Of a DNA stretch of 41,740 bases, positions 28,051-38,442 are shown one piece after another; position 1 is the stretch's first letter, and the number at the start of each line of letters is the position of its first letter. A model generated the notes under the pieces. The model searched no databases, was not told where the DNA came from, and saw only the letters and a program-made list of their open reading frames with translations. The translations under genes were made by a program, and so were the position numbers. Origin of the DNA: Porphyra umbilicalis (taxonomy: Eukaryota > Rhodophyta > Bangiophyceae > Bangiales > Bangiaceae); the NCBI GenBank assembly GCA_002049455.2, contig KV919242.1, positions 1-41,740 of the forward strand, read 5' to 3'.

Positions 28051-28665
28051 CTCTCCCGACCGCGCCAGTGTGGTGCCGCCGTTAATGCACAGCGACACAC
28101 TGCGCGTGCGCCCGCTCTTCAACTTCTGGCGCCACGACGGCGCCCGGCACCAGCAGGCAAACGAACGCAACGTGAGCACCGCGCGTGTGCGTCTCCGACC
28201 GGCAACTTCGTCGTGCGACTGCACTTGCGTGTGTTCGAGATATTGCTCTCACTGTGCAATGGCGCGCGATCATTGGATGACAGCTGTCAGGAAACTTACA
28301 GAGATCCCTTCCACCGCCTCCCTCTGTGCGCACCAGACTTTGTCTTTCTAGAAAGTGACACGAACACAAGGAAGGCCTGTGTTGTGCACGCAATAGGAGC
28401 CGTCTTCGAATTAGTGTCGACTCTCGGGCGCACACGCTGGGCCCAGAAAAAAGAGGCGCGTCGTATGGTCGTCATTGCACAACAAGTTCAGCTGCGGTTC
28501 CAGTGGCACAAACGACGCGCTCAATGCACCGGAGAAATGAAAGCCTTTCCAATGACAAAGGACAGGGCACAACGCGAAGCGCGTATGAGGTTCTCATTGA
28601 TGCACCTCCCCGGCGGCCGACGGCACCGCGTCCTGTAGGTCCGTGAGAAGCAGCACACGCACACT
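28051..28665. other. Region downstream of E(z), unrecognised
   Basis: A plus-strand frame (about 27988-28638) includes a protein-like stretch at 28205-28500 (VRLHLRVFEILLSLC, HAIGAVFELVSTLG), but no family is recognised and no clear start or regulatory signal is seen. It could be a relic or an exon. Confidence 0.35.
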
Positions 28666-31600
28666 TCACTCAACCCACCCTGGCAGCTCGTATCCATAAT
28701 CAAAGAACAACTCCTCCCCGGCACACAGCGGCGCCTTGGCAAACAACCCGACTCTAATCTCGCCACACACGCTCAACAGCTTCGCCTCGACGTTGGCATG
28801 CTCCGTCGTGCGGTGGTTCATGAATTTCAGCCGGTTGCCCACCCGTGTAGCGTCTATGTTCACCGTCTTGGTGATGGAGTACAGGAAGCTCACCCCCTTG
28901 GCGTCGTACACGCGCCCACGCGCTGCCGCCTCCGCATTTGAGATGAGTTCACCGACGTACTCACCAACGAAGTCGCCTTGCGCCGCACCTTCAGCAGCGA
29001 AGACACCGAATCCGTGAGCGTCCGAGCGACCAAGCACGCAACGAACGCGGGCACCGACTTGGAGTTGGACGTTGCGACAGCGACGGCGGCCGACAACGCC
29101 TCCGGCAGCGACACCCCCGCTCTCAACGTCAGCCGCAATCAGCAACCCCGCTCCTCGTAGTACCTGCGCACCGCCACGGTGCACGCCGTCATCCGGTGAG
29201 TGAGGCGCACCGTCGACCCCAGTGCTTGGATGCCAATGCGCACCGCAAGTGTCGCAGGCATCGGGGTCGCACTCCCTGTCGACCGCGAAACACGGGCATT
29301 CATCCGTGTCGCACCTCGACGGCGGCACACATGCACACCAGATGCGACGACCGCACAACCGAGACCCAGGCGCTAGGACACTCTCGCCGATTGAGTGTGC
29401 AGAGCCCAAGCCTGCCGAAGACGGCGAGCCCGCCGTCCACCGATACTGAGCGCACCCGCACGTCTTCGCGCACGCCAACCCGGTGCGCGCGCACCGACAC
29501 CGCTCCTCTGTACACTCCCCGCTGTGAAAGCAGGGCGCAAAGTCGTGCACCTTGTCCGGCGCGCAGGGGTCGTCCTGGCTGTTGGTCGTGCCCGATTGAC
29601 GGGAGGCGCGAGAGCTGCAAAGAGAGCAATGCGGGGCAGGGGAGCACCGCGACGCCGTTGCCGACCCCCCGCTGTCCTCGTCCAACCCGCCGGCGCAACT
29701 CCCCGCCGTCGCCTCAGAACTCCCGACAGCTTCTAGGCCAGGGTCCTGCAACGGCTGCTCCACCGGTGACGCGCAGAGCAGAGAGAGCCCCGGACCCTCC
29801 AAAAACTCAGCCACGCGGCGACACGTCTTGCCAGCCACAAACCGAGCAAGGCGGCAGGTGTCCTGCACACCGACAATGTCAGCTCCCATCTGCAGCAGCC
29901 CCACCTGGTCGACTCGCCAACCGCCCACAGCACGAGGCACGGAACGCATAACAGCTCGCACGCGGGGGTCGAGACGGCACTCAAAGCACCCACTGGCCGC
30001 CTGGGCGATTGCCGAGTGGTGGACTCGGGCGCGCCGCCCACGCCACAGAGAAGACAACGACGGCCGCTGCCAGACGTCGTCGACACGTGCGACGTCCATA
30101 TCCTCCGCATGAGTGGTTGGAGGCCGAGGAGCATCGGCGTCGCACTTCGCCGAGGAGGTACCAGCTACAGCGGCCGAACCATCGCCAACAGAAGCGCCGA
30201 CAGCGTTGCTAAAAGCGGGTGACCCAGTCCCGCCCGCAGTGGCGCGCCTGGTGCCACCCGCGAAACGCCCGGCGACGTCGCCATCGCGTGGGGCAACAGC
30301 AACGCTATTAGCCACAACAGTGGAAACCGGCGGGCGGCCGCGGCACCCTGTATCTGGCCCAACATCTGTTCGCCGCGCGTCGTCGGCGACGGCCGAGCCA
30401 ACACGTAACTCGACACTCGGACCAACATGCAGACCCGTCGCGTCCGCCCAGTCGAAGTAAGCCGAGAACCGTGCGCCTGCGCCGGCGCGTGGGGCAACTG
30501 CGGCGACTGCCGAGTCGCCCCAAGCGCGGCGGGGAGACCACTATAGCCCGTCCGCGTCCGCACCGTCGGCGCCACGAGGAAGACCAACCGGGCGAGGGGG
30601 AAGCGGCACAGCTAGCGGGTCGCCGTCACGTGCGCCGTGCAGTCGACACGCATACCGCAGACAGACACGGCACAAGAGACGACTCAAATGTCCCCTTTGC
30701 GGCAGCTACACTTCGCCCGCCACCGCTATAGCGGGTCCGGCAACATTGGCGCCGGTTGGCGCCGCGTGGCCAGCACCGAACAGAGTGCCGACAGACGGCA
30801 GGTGCGCGGCAGCATCAGCGCCGCCATGAGCTCGAACGACTGTGCGTAGCGTCCGAACAGCAGCGGCGTCGTTGCGCATCGCGTCGCTCTCCGTGTGCGA
30901 CTGCCGAACTAGCTCGGCTTGCCGCAGAGCCCACACACGACTCAAAGGGGGGAGGCGAGCGGCTGCGACGTCGGCCGCTGACGCCGCAGCCGCAGACGTG
31001 GAGGCCCCAAAAGCGACCGGTGCGCCTCGCACTCGGGCCTCGGGAGCGCCGCTCCCGCGGCTTGGAAACGCAGAACCAGCCACACGACCGCCCTGCTCCC
31101 GTACAGCGCCGCTAGCGAGCACCACTGCGAGGCTGGCGCCACCCGTCAGCTGCTCCAGAGCGGCTTGGCGGGTGGCCTGCGCCTCGCGCTCTGACGCGGC
31201 GCGGCGGTGGTCATCCCCCCTCCGCTGGACGAGCTCAACCACGTGCGTCATGTGAGGCAGCGTCTCCCCCAGCACCTCGCTCAAGGTGTGCACCACCGCC
31301 GGCGCGTCACCAAGCGCTTGAACAACTGCGTACACGCCGGCGCGCTGCGCCATCCGGAAGGTCCGCTCTTCAAGCGAATGGTATCGATTGCCGAGGTGGG
31401 TAGGCTCATCGTCTGACGCGTCACTGCCGTCACTGTTACAGTTGGGGGCAGTCCACCCGTTCTTGCGCATGATGGGCGCCGCCGCAGCATGCGCGTCGTC
31501 GGTGTCGCCGAGGTAAGGAGTGTGCTTGAAGGAGGCAACGCCCTCGACCCGTCGCCACGACCGCCGCATCGACGTATACGCTGACGCCGTCGGGAGACGC

Positions 31601-32412
31601 TCAACCGCGGGCAATATCACAACTGGCACCGCCCGCGCTGGGGCGTCCGATGCGGCAGTGGTCGCCCCGCTTGTCGACCGGGAAGCCACACGAGCAGCAT
31701 CAGCGGCGTCAATGCCACCAGCTTCACGCGCGGCAGCAGCAGAGCCGAGGCCGTGTGCGGTGGGCAGGGTAGGGGGCGACGAGCGAGACGGTTGGGGGAC
31801 GCCGTGGCAACCCACTCTCACTCCGCGCGGGACAAGCGGCGAGGCTCGTGACACTCGCATGACCTCCAATATCGTGCGCTGCCTCTTGCGGGGGAGGTTG
31901 CTCTGCCTGGCATCCAGCTCCACGACGGCTGCTCCAAGCACTTCATCGTTCCCAGCAGGACTTCCCTTGCCAGCAGTGCCACCACACGAGCCGCCACGGC
32001 CACTCGGGCCACCTAGGGACACTCCTTTCGCCTCCACCAGCAATACGTCGCCATCGCGAAGAACGACCGAGGCGTCCGACCTCACACCGCACGGATCAAT
32101 CGCAGCCTCAATGGGTGCCGGGCGGACGTCGGCGCCCGCGCCCGCCGCCGCCACATACCGCGCACACCTCAATACCGTTTGACGGTTCACAGCAATAGCA
32201 ATACGAACTTCCGCGCTGCGACGCTGACGCGGGCGGCGCCCTGCTCGCCCGTACAGACGATAAGCAACACGATGGATGCTGCGTGCATCGCCGGCGACAG
32301 CAGCAACGCGCTCACCTTCTTCAGCGTCCGAGTCGACATCAGACAGGTCTCCTTCCGCGTTTGGCCACTCGTCCACGAATGCCTCGTCAGAGCCACGACG
32401 CGCTGCATCCAT
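28666..32412 (-). CDS. Enhancer-of-zeste-type H3K27 methyltransferase (Polycomb repressive complex 2)
   Basis: E(z) is the catalytic subunit of PRC2, which methylates histone H3 lysine 27 and silences genes and, in algae, transposons. Two open segments lie in order. The 5' one (start ATG 32412, MDAARRGSDEAFVDEW; ends 30706) carries FKHTPYLGD and an acidic SDGSDASDDE followed by YHSLEERTFRMAQRAG, matching the E(z) N-terminal/SANT1 region. The 3' one (about 30540-28666) carries a SANT2-like WRVDQVGLLQMG...KTCRRVAEF (about 29919-29815), a CXC domain (about 29535-29225; PCFHSGEC, CPCFAVDRECDPDAC) and a SET domain ending EELFFDYGYELPGWVE. The segments are joined by a probable intron between about 30720 and 30541 (acceptor CTATAG); the donor is not fixed. 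The SAM-binding NH is kept, but NHS-PNC is replaced by NHRTTEHANV. The C-terminus is slightly short. Confidence 0.8.
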
Positions 32413-32606
32413 CGTGCGGAACCCAGACAACCACGAGGCAGCGACCAATGGCACGTACTCGCGACCGCTGACGGCTGACAACGACCGACAATGATGGCAC
32501 GCAGATTGAAGCACGCCCGCTTGCTCGAGGTGCTTCGGAGTTGACACAGCAGCGGGGCGTCTGGTGCTTCTTCTCAGATCAGACCAATCAGAATGTAACA
32601 TGAGAC

Positions 32607-33722
32607 ATGAGCGGCGTATTTGCGACCGCAAATCCGATATTTGTCCCATTCACATTGATCAATCGTGCATTCAATTTGGGCCCTCCGGACGCATCCGTCC
32701 AAGACACAAGCACCGCGCCCCTTGCACTGCTCGAAGCCAATTTCGTTCCACTTGGTCCGGCCCGACGCCCAACTCCGGCTGTCACGCCTCTGACTGAACA
32801 CCAGTGGCGTTCACTGCCGCTGGCGCCGTGGTCGTTTGCAGGCCGTCACCGCCCAATCCTCACCCCCTCCGACCGCCCGGCCATCCACACAACCCCATTA
32901 CCGCGGAAGCCACACCTTGTCGACGACAGCGACACCTTCCTGCCACGAACTTCGGCCCATCTCGACAGCCGACACACGCCCGCCTCGCCCGACCGCCTGC
33001 GCGACGTGCTCCCTGTTCCGCGTCGGCAGCGGCGACGCCGTCACGCGCAACGTCACCACCTGCACCTGTACCACCTGCGCGACGGTCGTGACGCCCGACG
33101 CAGTCGCCGACGATGGGACGTGCACCAACTGGCTCGTCGTTTCAACGACGTACACATCTGCCGCCCCGACCAACGGCTTGCGCGACGCGCTCCCTGCTCC
33201 ACGTCGGCGCCGGCAACGCCACGACCAGCGGCTCGCGCTACGCGCTCCCTGCTCCGCGTCGGCGCCGGCAACGCCACGACCAACTGCTTGCGCGGCGCGC
33301 TCCGTGCTCCGCGTTGGCACCTGCAACGCCGTCACGCGCAACGTCGCCACCTGCAACTGTACCACCTGCGCGACGGTCGTGACGCCCGACGCAGTCGCCG
33401 ACGATGGGACGTGCACCAACTGGCTCGTCGTTTCAACGACGTACACAACTGTGGCCACGACCAACGGCTCGCGCGACGCGCTTCCTGCTCCACGTCGGCG
33501 CCGGCAACGCCACGACCAACCGCGCGCGCGACGCGCTCCCTGCTCCGCGTCCGCACCGGCAACGCCGTCACGCGCACCGTCCCCACCTGCATCTGTACCA
33601 CCTGCGCGTCGGTCGTGATGCCCAACGCCGCCGCCGACGACGGGACGTGCACCAACTGCGTCTCCGTGTTGCCGTGCAGGCGCCGCGGGGAAAGCCTGTC
33701 CAACCTCGTGCACGACGTTTGA
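32607..33722 (+). CDS. Cys/Thr-rich tandem-repeat ORF, doubtful
   Basis: Diverges from the E(z) start. The frame opens MSGVFATANPIFVPF and stays open to 33722, but most of it reads as Arg/His-rich filler. A repeated ~295-bp block (about 33005 and 33300) and shorter ~55-60-bp units make sense in other frames, as CSLFRVGSGDAVTRN, TTCTCTTCATVV and ADDGTCTNW. The last copy (33550-33722) reads TCICTTCASVV and ADDGTCTNCVSVLPC in the frame that stops at 33720-33722. A Cys/Thr-rich repeated protein with frame-shifting indels, perhaps wall-associated, would explain this; simple non-coding repeat DNA is equally possible. No reliable signal peptide was found. Confidence 0.3.
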   Translation: MSGVFATANPIFVPFTLINRAFNLGPPDASVQDTSTAPLALLEANFVPLGPARRPTPAVTPLTEHQWRSLPLAPWSFAGRHRPILTPSDRPAIHTTPLPRKPHLVDDSDTFLPRTSAHLDSRHTPASPDRLRDVLPVPRRQRRRRHAQRHHLHLYHLRDGRDARRSRRRWDVHQLARRFNDVHICRPDQRLARRAPCSTSAPATPRPAARATRSLLRVGAGNATTNCLRGALRAPRWHLQRRHAQRRHLQLYHLRDGRDARRSRRRWDVHQLARRFNDVHNCGHDQRLARRASCSTSAPATPRPTARATRSLLRVRTGNAVTRTVPTCICTTCASVVMPNAAADDGTCTNCVSVLPCRRRGESLSNLVHDV

Positions 33723-33837
33723 CGGCCGCCAACTGCGGCGCCGTACGGACGACGGCGGCGTCGCGTGTCCATATGTCAAAAAAGTACATGCACTACGTAT
33801 GCATAGTGCAGGGATGTAAATAAAAGACATGCACTCA

Positions 33838-35610
33838 CTAGTAGTCATTCTCCTCCCCCTCTTCATCATCGCTCACAGCACCCCCGCAGTGTCCGCGACC
33901 ACGACTGTTGGACGGATCGGCTGCACCAGCCGTGTCGTCCCGGGCCTCCGCGTCACCGTCCGACTCCCCGTCTACCTCCCCATCCACACCTGCATGACCG
34001 AGCACCGCCGCCGCCACCATGTTCTCTGTGACGAATTTCTGGCACCACGAGGCAACGAGCTGCATGAGGTTGGCGTGTGACCGGTCCACACGGCGCGAGA
34101 CAAGCTGCTCCGCCACGTCCGCAGGCGACACCCCCCCGCACGTGATGCTCAGTCCGATAAGCAAGTGGTCCTCCGCACCGCCGATAAACTCGGCCTCCAT
34201 GGTGGGAAAGTTGATGGCGTGGGACTTCAGGGCGCCCTTGAACGCCGCGGACGCCAGCTGCGTCGACGTCATCCGACTCACGGCCGGGCAGTCAAACACC
34301 GAAACCGCCGAAAACTTCTCCCGCTCCCCCGTCTTCCACGTCAAGTGAAGAGGGGCTGCCACAACAGCCACGGCCGCTACGGGACCACCGGCATCCGACG
34401 CGCGAGCCCGCGCTGCCGCCACTACCGCCACCGGCTCCGTCGACCCAGAGCCAGTGGCCGTCAGGCGCGACACGGAGTCGGCGGCACGGAGGGCGTTCGA
34501 CTGCATCAGTGTCACGTGCGCACGCGCCATCTGCGCGGCGGACCGGGCTGGGAGGTCACTCGGGCCACCTGCACGCGCCGCATTATCCGTGGGCGGAGAC
34601 GCCTCGCGCGAGCCTACCCGCCTCCCCCCTCCTCCACCAGTCCCCGTCGTCGATGCCCGTCGATCGACGCCCGAGGGCAAATCCAACGAATTCATCGAGC
34701 GCGCTCGAACATTGCGCCTGCCGGGTGTCTCCTCGGCAGATCGAACACCACGGCTCGTCCCAGTCCCGGCTGCAGCAGCCATGCCAACAGAGCCCGCAGC
34801 AGATCCCATGCCCCGGCCAGCGGATCCGATGGTCGACCCGGATTCAGCGGCCCCCCCTGAGCCACCACCACGAGGAGTGCGACCACGGCCATCACCGTGA
34901 CCAAGAGCGGCCCGACCGCGCCCGCCGCTGCCCGCAGCACCCCTCCCCCGTCGAACCCCACGCCCCACTCCACCCCCCGCCGCTGCCGTCGTGGCCGAAG
35001 CAGCGGCGGCCAGCGCCGCCCCGACGGCCGTCTGGTCGGGATCGTCCAGCGCAATCGCCATCGCCTGAAAAACTGGCCGGTTATCCGCGTTGTTTGACGC
35101 GGCGACGATGCCGGTCCCCGCCAATAAGTCGGCCGCCGCGACCGTACGCAGCCCCGATTGATGGATGTTGGCGACGATGTCGGCAGCTGCCGCAGCCGCC
35201 TCCTGCGACTGCCGCCAGTCCGCCCAGCAAGCCGCACGGTGCGCACGCACCCACTCAGCGACCACAGCGTCAGTGACGAGGGGGCAAACGTAATCAGAGC
35301 TGCTAAGCGGTGGCGCCGTCCGCCGACGCGTCACGTTGCCCGTCTTGTTGTCCATCTGGAAGCGATCCGGCGACAACACGAGGGTGCTGACATGGTGCCC
35401 AACGACGGGGCACTTGGTGCACTTCGTGTGGTGGCAACAGTCCACCTCGAAGCAGGCCCCGTCTTTGCGAAAAGGGTGCCCGACTGGAAGTGCGTGACGA
35501 CAAGGCATGGATTTGAGGCCGCACGTGCGCTGCGTGTGTGACCCCGTGCGCTGCACCCCATTGGCGTCGACACCCAAGTCAAAGTTGCATAGAAGGCACC
35601 GCCCCGTCAT
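33838..35610 (-). CDS. Novel Cys/His-rich (zinc-binding-like) protein
   Basis: A 590-residue protein from ATG 35610 that I do not assign to a known family. Residues 1-110 form a Cys/His module: Cys5, Cys8, His25, Cys30, Cys37, His39 (PCRHALPV), Cys53, Cys58, Cys59, Cys64, Cys67 and His72 (CPVVGH), then Cys109 (SDYVCP). This probably binds two or more metal ions. The middle (about 220-420) is Gly/Ala/Ser/Arg-rich with RGRG-type runs. The C-terminal part (about 430-560) looks folded: HLTWKTGEREKFSAVSVFD, SAAFKGALKSHAINFPT, LIGLSITCGGVSPADVAEQL, ASWCQKFVTENMVAA. It ends in an acidic tail, DDEEGEEND. The frame runs upstream to 36174 with more Cys (VCACDCG), where a GTAAGT donor (35924..35919) suggests a spliced 5' exon. 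A truncated relative lies at 24274-24627. Confidence 0.55.
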   Translation of the reverse strand: MTGRCLLCNFDLGVDANGVQRTGSHTQRTCGLKSMPCRHALPVGHPFRKDGACFEVDCCHHTKCTKCPVVGHHVSTLVLSPDRFQMDNKTGNVTRRRTAPPLSSSDYVCPLVTDAVVAEWVRAHRAACWADWRQSQEAAAAAADIVANIHQSGLRTVAAADLLAGTGIVAASNNADNRPVFQAMAIALDDPDQTAVGAALAAAASATTAAAGGGVGRGVRRGRGAAGSGGRGRAALGHGDGRGRTPRGGGSGGAAESGSTIGSAGRGMGSAAGSVGMAAAAGTGTSRGVRSAEETPGRRNVRARSMNSLDLPSGVDRRASTTGTGGGGGRRVGSREASPPTDNAARAGGPSDLPARSAAQMARAHVTLMQSNALRAADSVSRLTATGSGSTEPVAVVAAARARASDAGGPVAAVAVVAAPLHLTWKTGEREKFSAVSVFDCPAVSRMTSTQLASAAFKGALKSHAINFPTMEAEFIGGAEDHLLIGLSITCGGVSPADVAEQLVSRRVDRSHANLMQLVASWCQKFVTENMVAAAVLGHAGVDGEVDGESDGDAEARDDTAGAADPSNSRGRGHCGGAVSDDEEGEENDY

Positions 35611-38442
35611 TTCCCGAGACACTCGAACGTACTCGCCAAGCCGAACCCCGACGAAACACAGCCCACAAAAAAGAAGGCGAGTCCGAGACTCCGCGCACCT
35701 CACGACACCACCGTGCGCGACGTGGCGGCTCACGCAGACAGGGATCGACGAGCGTATACAATGCGCTGGGCAGCTTGCCCGTCCGCACGGCAGCACAGGT
35801 CCTCGGCCTGCACGAAAGAAAGACGTCGAGAAACACGACGGGAGCGCAGCGGAAGAGGACGCAAGGAGAGAGAGTGCGGCGGAGGAGGCGCTTTGGCAGG
35901 GGCTACAGTACGTGTGGGACTTACCGCAATCACATGCACAGACCACATCGCTGTGCGCAAGAAAGCCCAGATCGGGACGGCCTGGGCGCCAACACATGTG
36001 CCCCGCTCCGTTTTTTGACGACCCTCGGTGACTGCTGGTCCAATCGCAGGCCCGCAGATCCAGGCACCGGCAATCACACGACAATGCAATCTCCTTGTAG
36101 CCCACCTTTCTAAGCTTTGCACACCGGCTTATACCGTTTGCACCCCACCGCGAGGAACACGAAGTGGAGCACATTTCTAAAAATCCAGGGTCAGAGGCCC
36201 CACATTCGGGACCGGAAAGCGGATGAATCCGAGGACCTCGCCTGAGGCCCTCTGTTAGGGGTCTCGCTTAAGGATTCGCTGGCCCCGATTAGGGGAGACG
36301 ACACGAAGTGGAGCACGTTTCCAATCGGAGCGGGCCCGCGAGGCACGATTAGCGGCCTTGAGCCACACTATTAGAACATCGGTCCACAGATGTCCGGTCT
36401 CTCCGCGATTGATCTCTCGGCGTCGCGTGCTCGGTCTCTGATGTCGCGACCTTTCGCCTCGTGACTGCAAGCGCTGTCAGCAAACGAGGCCGAATCCCAA
36501 AACGTGCCTGCCCTGACGGTGCCACGGCGGGGGGCAAACGCGTTTCCCGCAAACGTGCTGCCGGGGGGGTCCAAAGAACAGGGATCTGCCATACGCTACC
36601 CGGTGAGTTCGCCCATTCCACAATGCGCTTGAGGTGAATTTAATCGGGTATTTTCTGACATACGCGAACCCGAATGATGACAAGGAAGATATGCGCGACT
36701 TGGACGTTTGAGCACATATTTTCTCGCACACAGTCCAAGAAAATGCCGACTTATGTGACAGCCGCTCAAATTAGATGGCACTTTTCATTTGGACTTTTGA
36801 TGTAAATATACAAGAAACATTCATTCTGCCGACCGTCAACTAACTCTGGTACCCGAACAGGACCCGGATTCGCCACTATGCTTGGTCAAGATATAGTTCA
36901 AAGAATACTCGGAAATGTACGCTTGTCCTGTGATGGCTGTATAGTGCGCTTGAACCTAACCTCTCGCGCTCGACACACGCGGACGCTGCCATGGGTCATA
37001 CCAAGTACGCTGACGCTATTCTGAAATGGGTACGCTTGAAGACCCCCGTCGTACACCATGGATGGCAACGATTGAATCTGTGCACTTTATCCAACGAACT
37101 AACATGCGATTCATCGACGATTATTTCGGAGCCGACCTCACGCATTTATTCCGTTGTTTATTTGATCGCGGTGCCAGCAGTGTGGCGACCTGGAACGTCG
37201 CTAACGCTGCCGACCATTTCCCCCTCGCACTGCCTTCAGGCGATGGCTTCCTTCGTCGGCTACTTCCAGGTGCCGCGAGCTGCAGCACGCCGCCTCGCGG
37301 CCGACGGCGGCCGACAGAAGTGTCGCTGATGCTTTTTCAGGCACGACCCCTTCCCGGCTGCCCCCAGCGGGAACAAGGCCGGTGCCGGTCACGAAGCGGG
37401 AACAACCGGCCAGGATGAAGCCGGCTCCGTCGGCCGTGCTGGCGCCCCCTCCACCTCCGCAGGCCACGCCGGCGCCGCGGCGGCCAGCTGTGCCGGCCCT
37501 CCAAGAAAAGCCGGCCGCGATATCGCGGGTTTTTCCCCCGATATCGCAGATTATCCTGCGATATCGCAGCCGTTCAGACCCAGCATTTCTCACACCCCTC
37601 ACCAGGCGCGCTACCGGCGTTCATCATTCGACGCGGTGCCCCAAAATCGCAGGTCTGCCCTGGGCTGGCCTCGTTTCTCACGGTGTCCCACGGGTCTCTT
37701 GCCAAACTCAGCCTCGCCTGTCGCAGACAAAGAACGACATCGACGCATCGACGGGCCCCCACCCCCTGCCGCCCACCCCTTGCCCCATGCCCTCCAACCG
37801 CGCATCGCCACTGTCTTTTCTCTCCCTTCGGTTCTGGCATACCCCACCCATCCTTTTTCGCCGTCAGTCCCTTCTCCGACAAAGCCAGCGTCTACAGCCA
37901 AGCCCGGGAAGGAACAGGCCCGAGCGGAAGTATGGTCAGTTGCCAGCCAATGTCCTGGCATCACACAATGTGGAGAACAAATGGTAGATTCAATCAATGT
38001 CGTGGCTCGCTTTCCCTCGTCTCTCATTGGACGAGGCAGCAGCAGAATGCCTATATAGTCGGTGACCCTGTTCTCTTGTCACCCGCGGGCGGAGGCGACG
38101 TCTTCGCCATCTCACTGACTGCTGCTGCCGTCTGCGCCGCACTACTTCCCCCACCCTGCCTGAGAATTATTTTCTCCTGCTTCGGTGCATCAGAGTTCCC
38201 GGAGCACGTGTTTACGGCTGGTTGAGCCGTGCCCCGGGACATCACCCCCCTCCCCTACCCCCCTCCCCTCGGCTGGGCTACCCGCACCACCCCCCCCCCC
38301 CCCGCTCGCGGCGCCATCACGCTCCGCCGCGCCCCCGCCCACTCCGTGTTGCTCCTTCCCGTGCGGTCCGCGTTCCTCGGTGGAGGTCCGCGTGTACCGA
38401 CGGGGGATGTCCTCAAATGGCCCGCGGCATTGCCACTGAGAT
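35611..38442. other. Upstream and intergenic region
   Basis: Contains the likely 5' exon/leader of the Cys/His-rich gene to about 36174. A 16-bp direct repeat ACACGAAGTGGAGCAC is at 36157-36172 and 36301-36316. AT-richer DNA (36640-37150) follows, with no recognised gene. The plus-strand frame 37062-37418 (MATIESVHFIQRTNMRF) looks protein-like but matches nothing I know. Palindromes containing CGATATCG lie at 37516-37568. Confidence 0.45.
37516..37568. repeat. Triple CGATATCG palindrome cluster
   Basis: Three copies of CGATATCG occur within 53 bp. The first is a 12-bp palindrome, CGCGATATCGCG (37516-37527), and the third is TGCGATATCGCA (37557-37568). The second and third also form a larger inverted repeat, GATATCGCAG / CTGCGATATC (37540-37549 and 37556-37565), with a 6-nt loop. 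It could be a protein-binding site cluster or a small hairpin. Confidence 0.8.

Noticed and set aside
32000..32110. A PD-(D/E)XK nuclease-like pattern (DASVVLRDGDVLLVEAKG) in the 5' open segment of the E(z) gene
   Set aside because: The same open segment carries FKHTPYLGD and SANT1-like sequence that fit an E(z) N-terminus and lies directly upstream of the CXC-SET part. The D...EAK pattern is short and has no supporting nuclease context.
36663..36730. C/D-box snoRNA-like ATGATGA motif at about 36674
   Set aside because: No box D partner with terminal stem could be found at a suitable distance.
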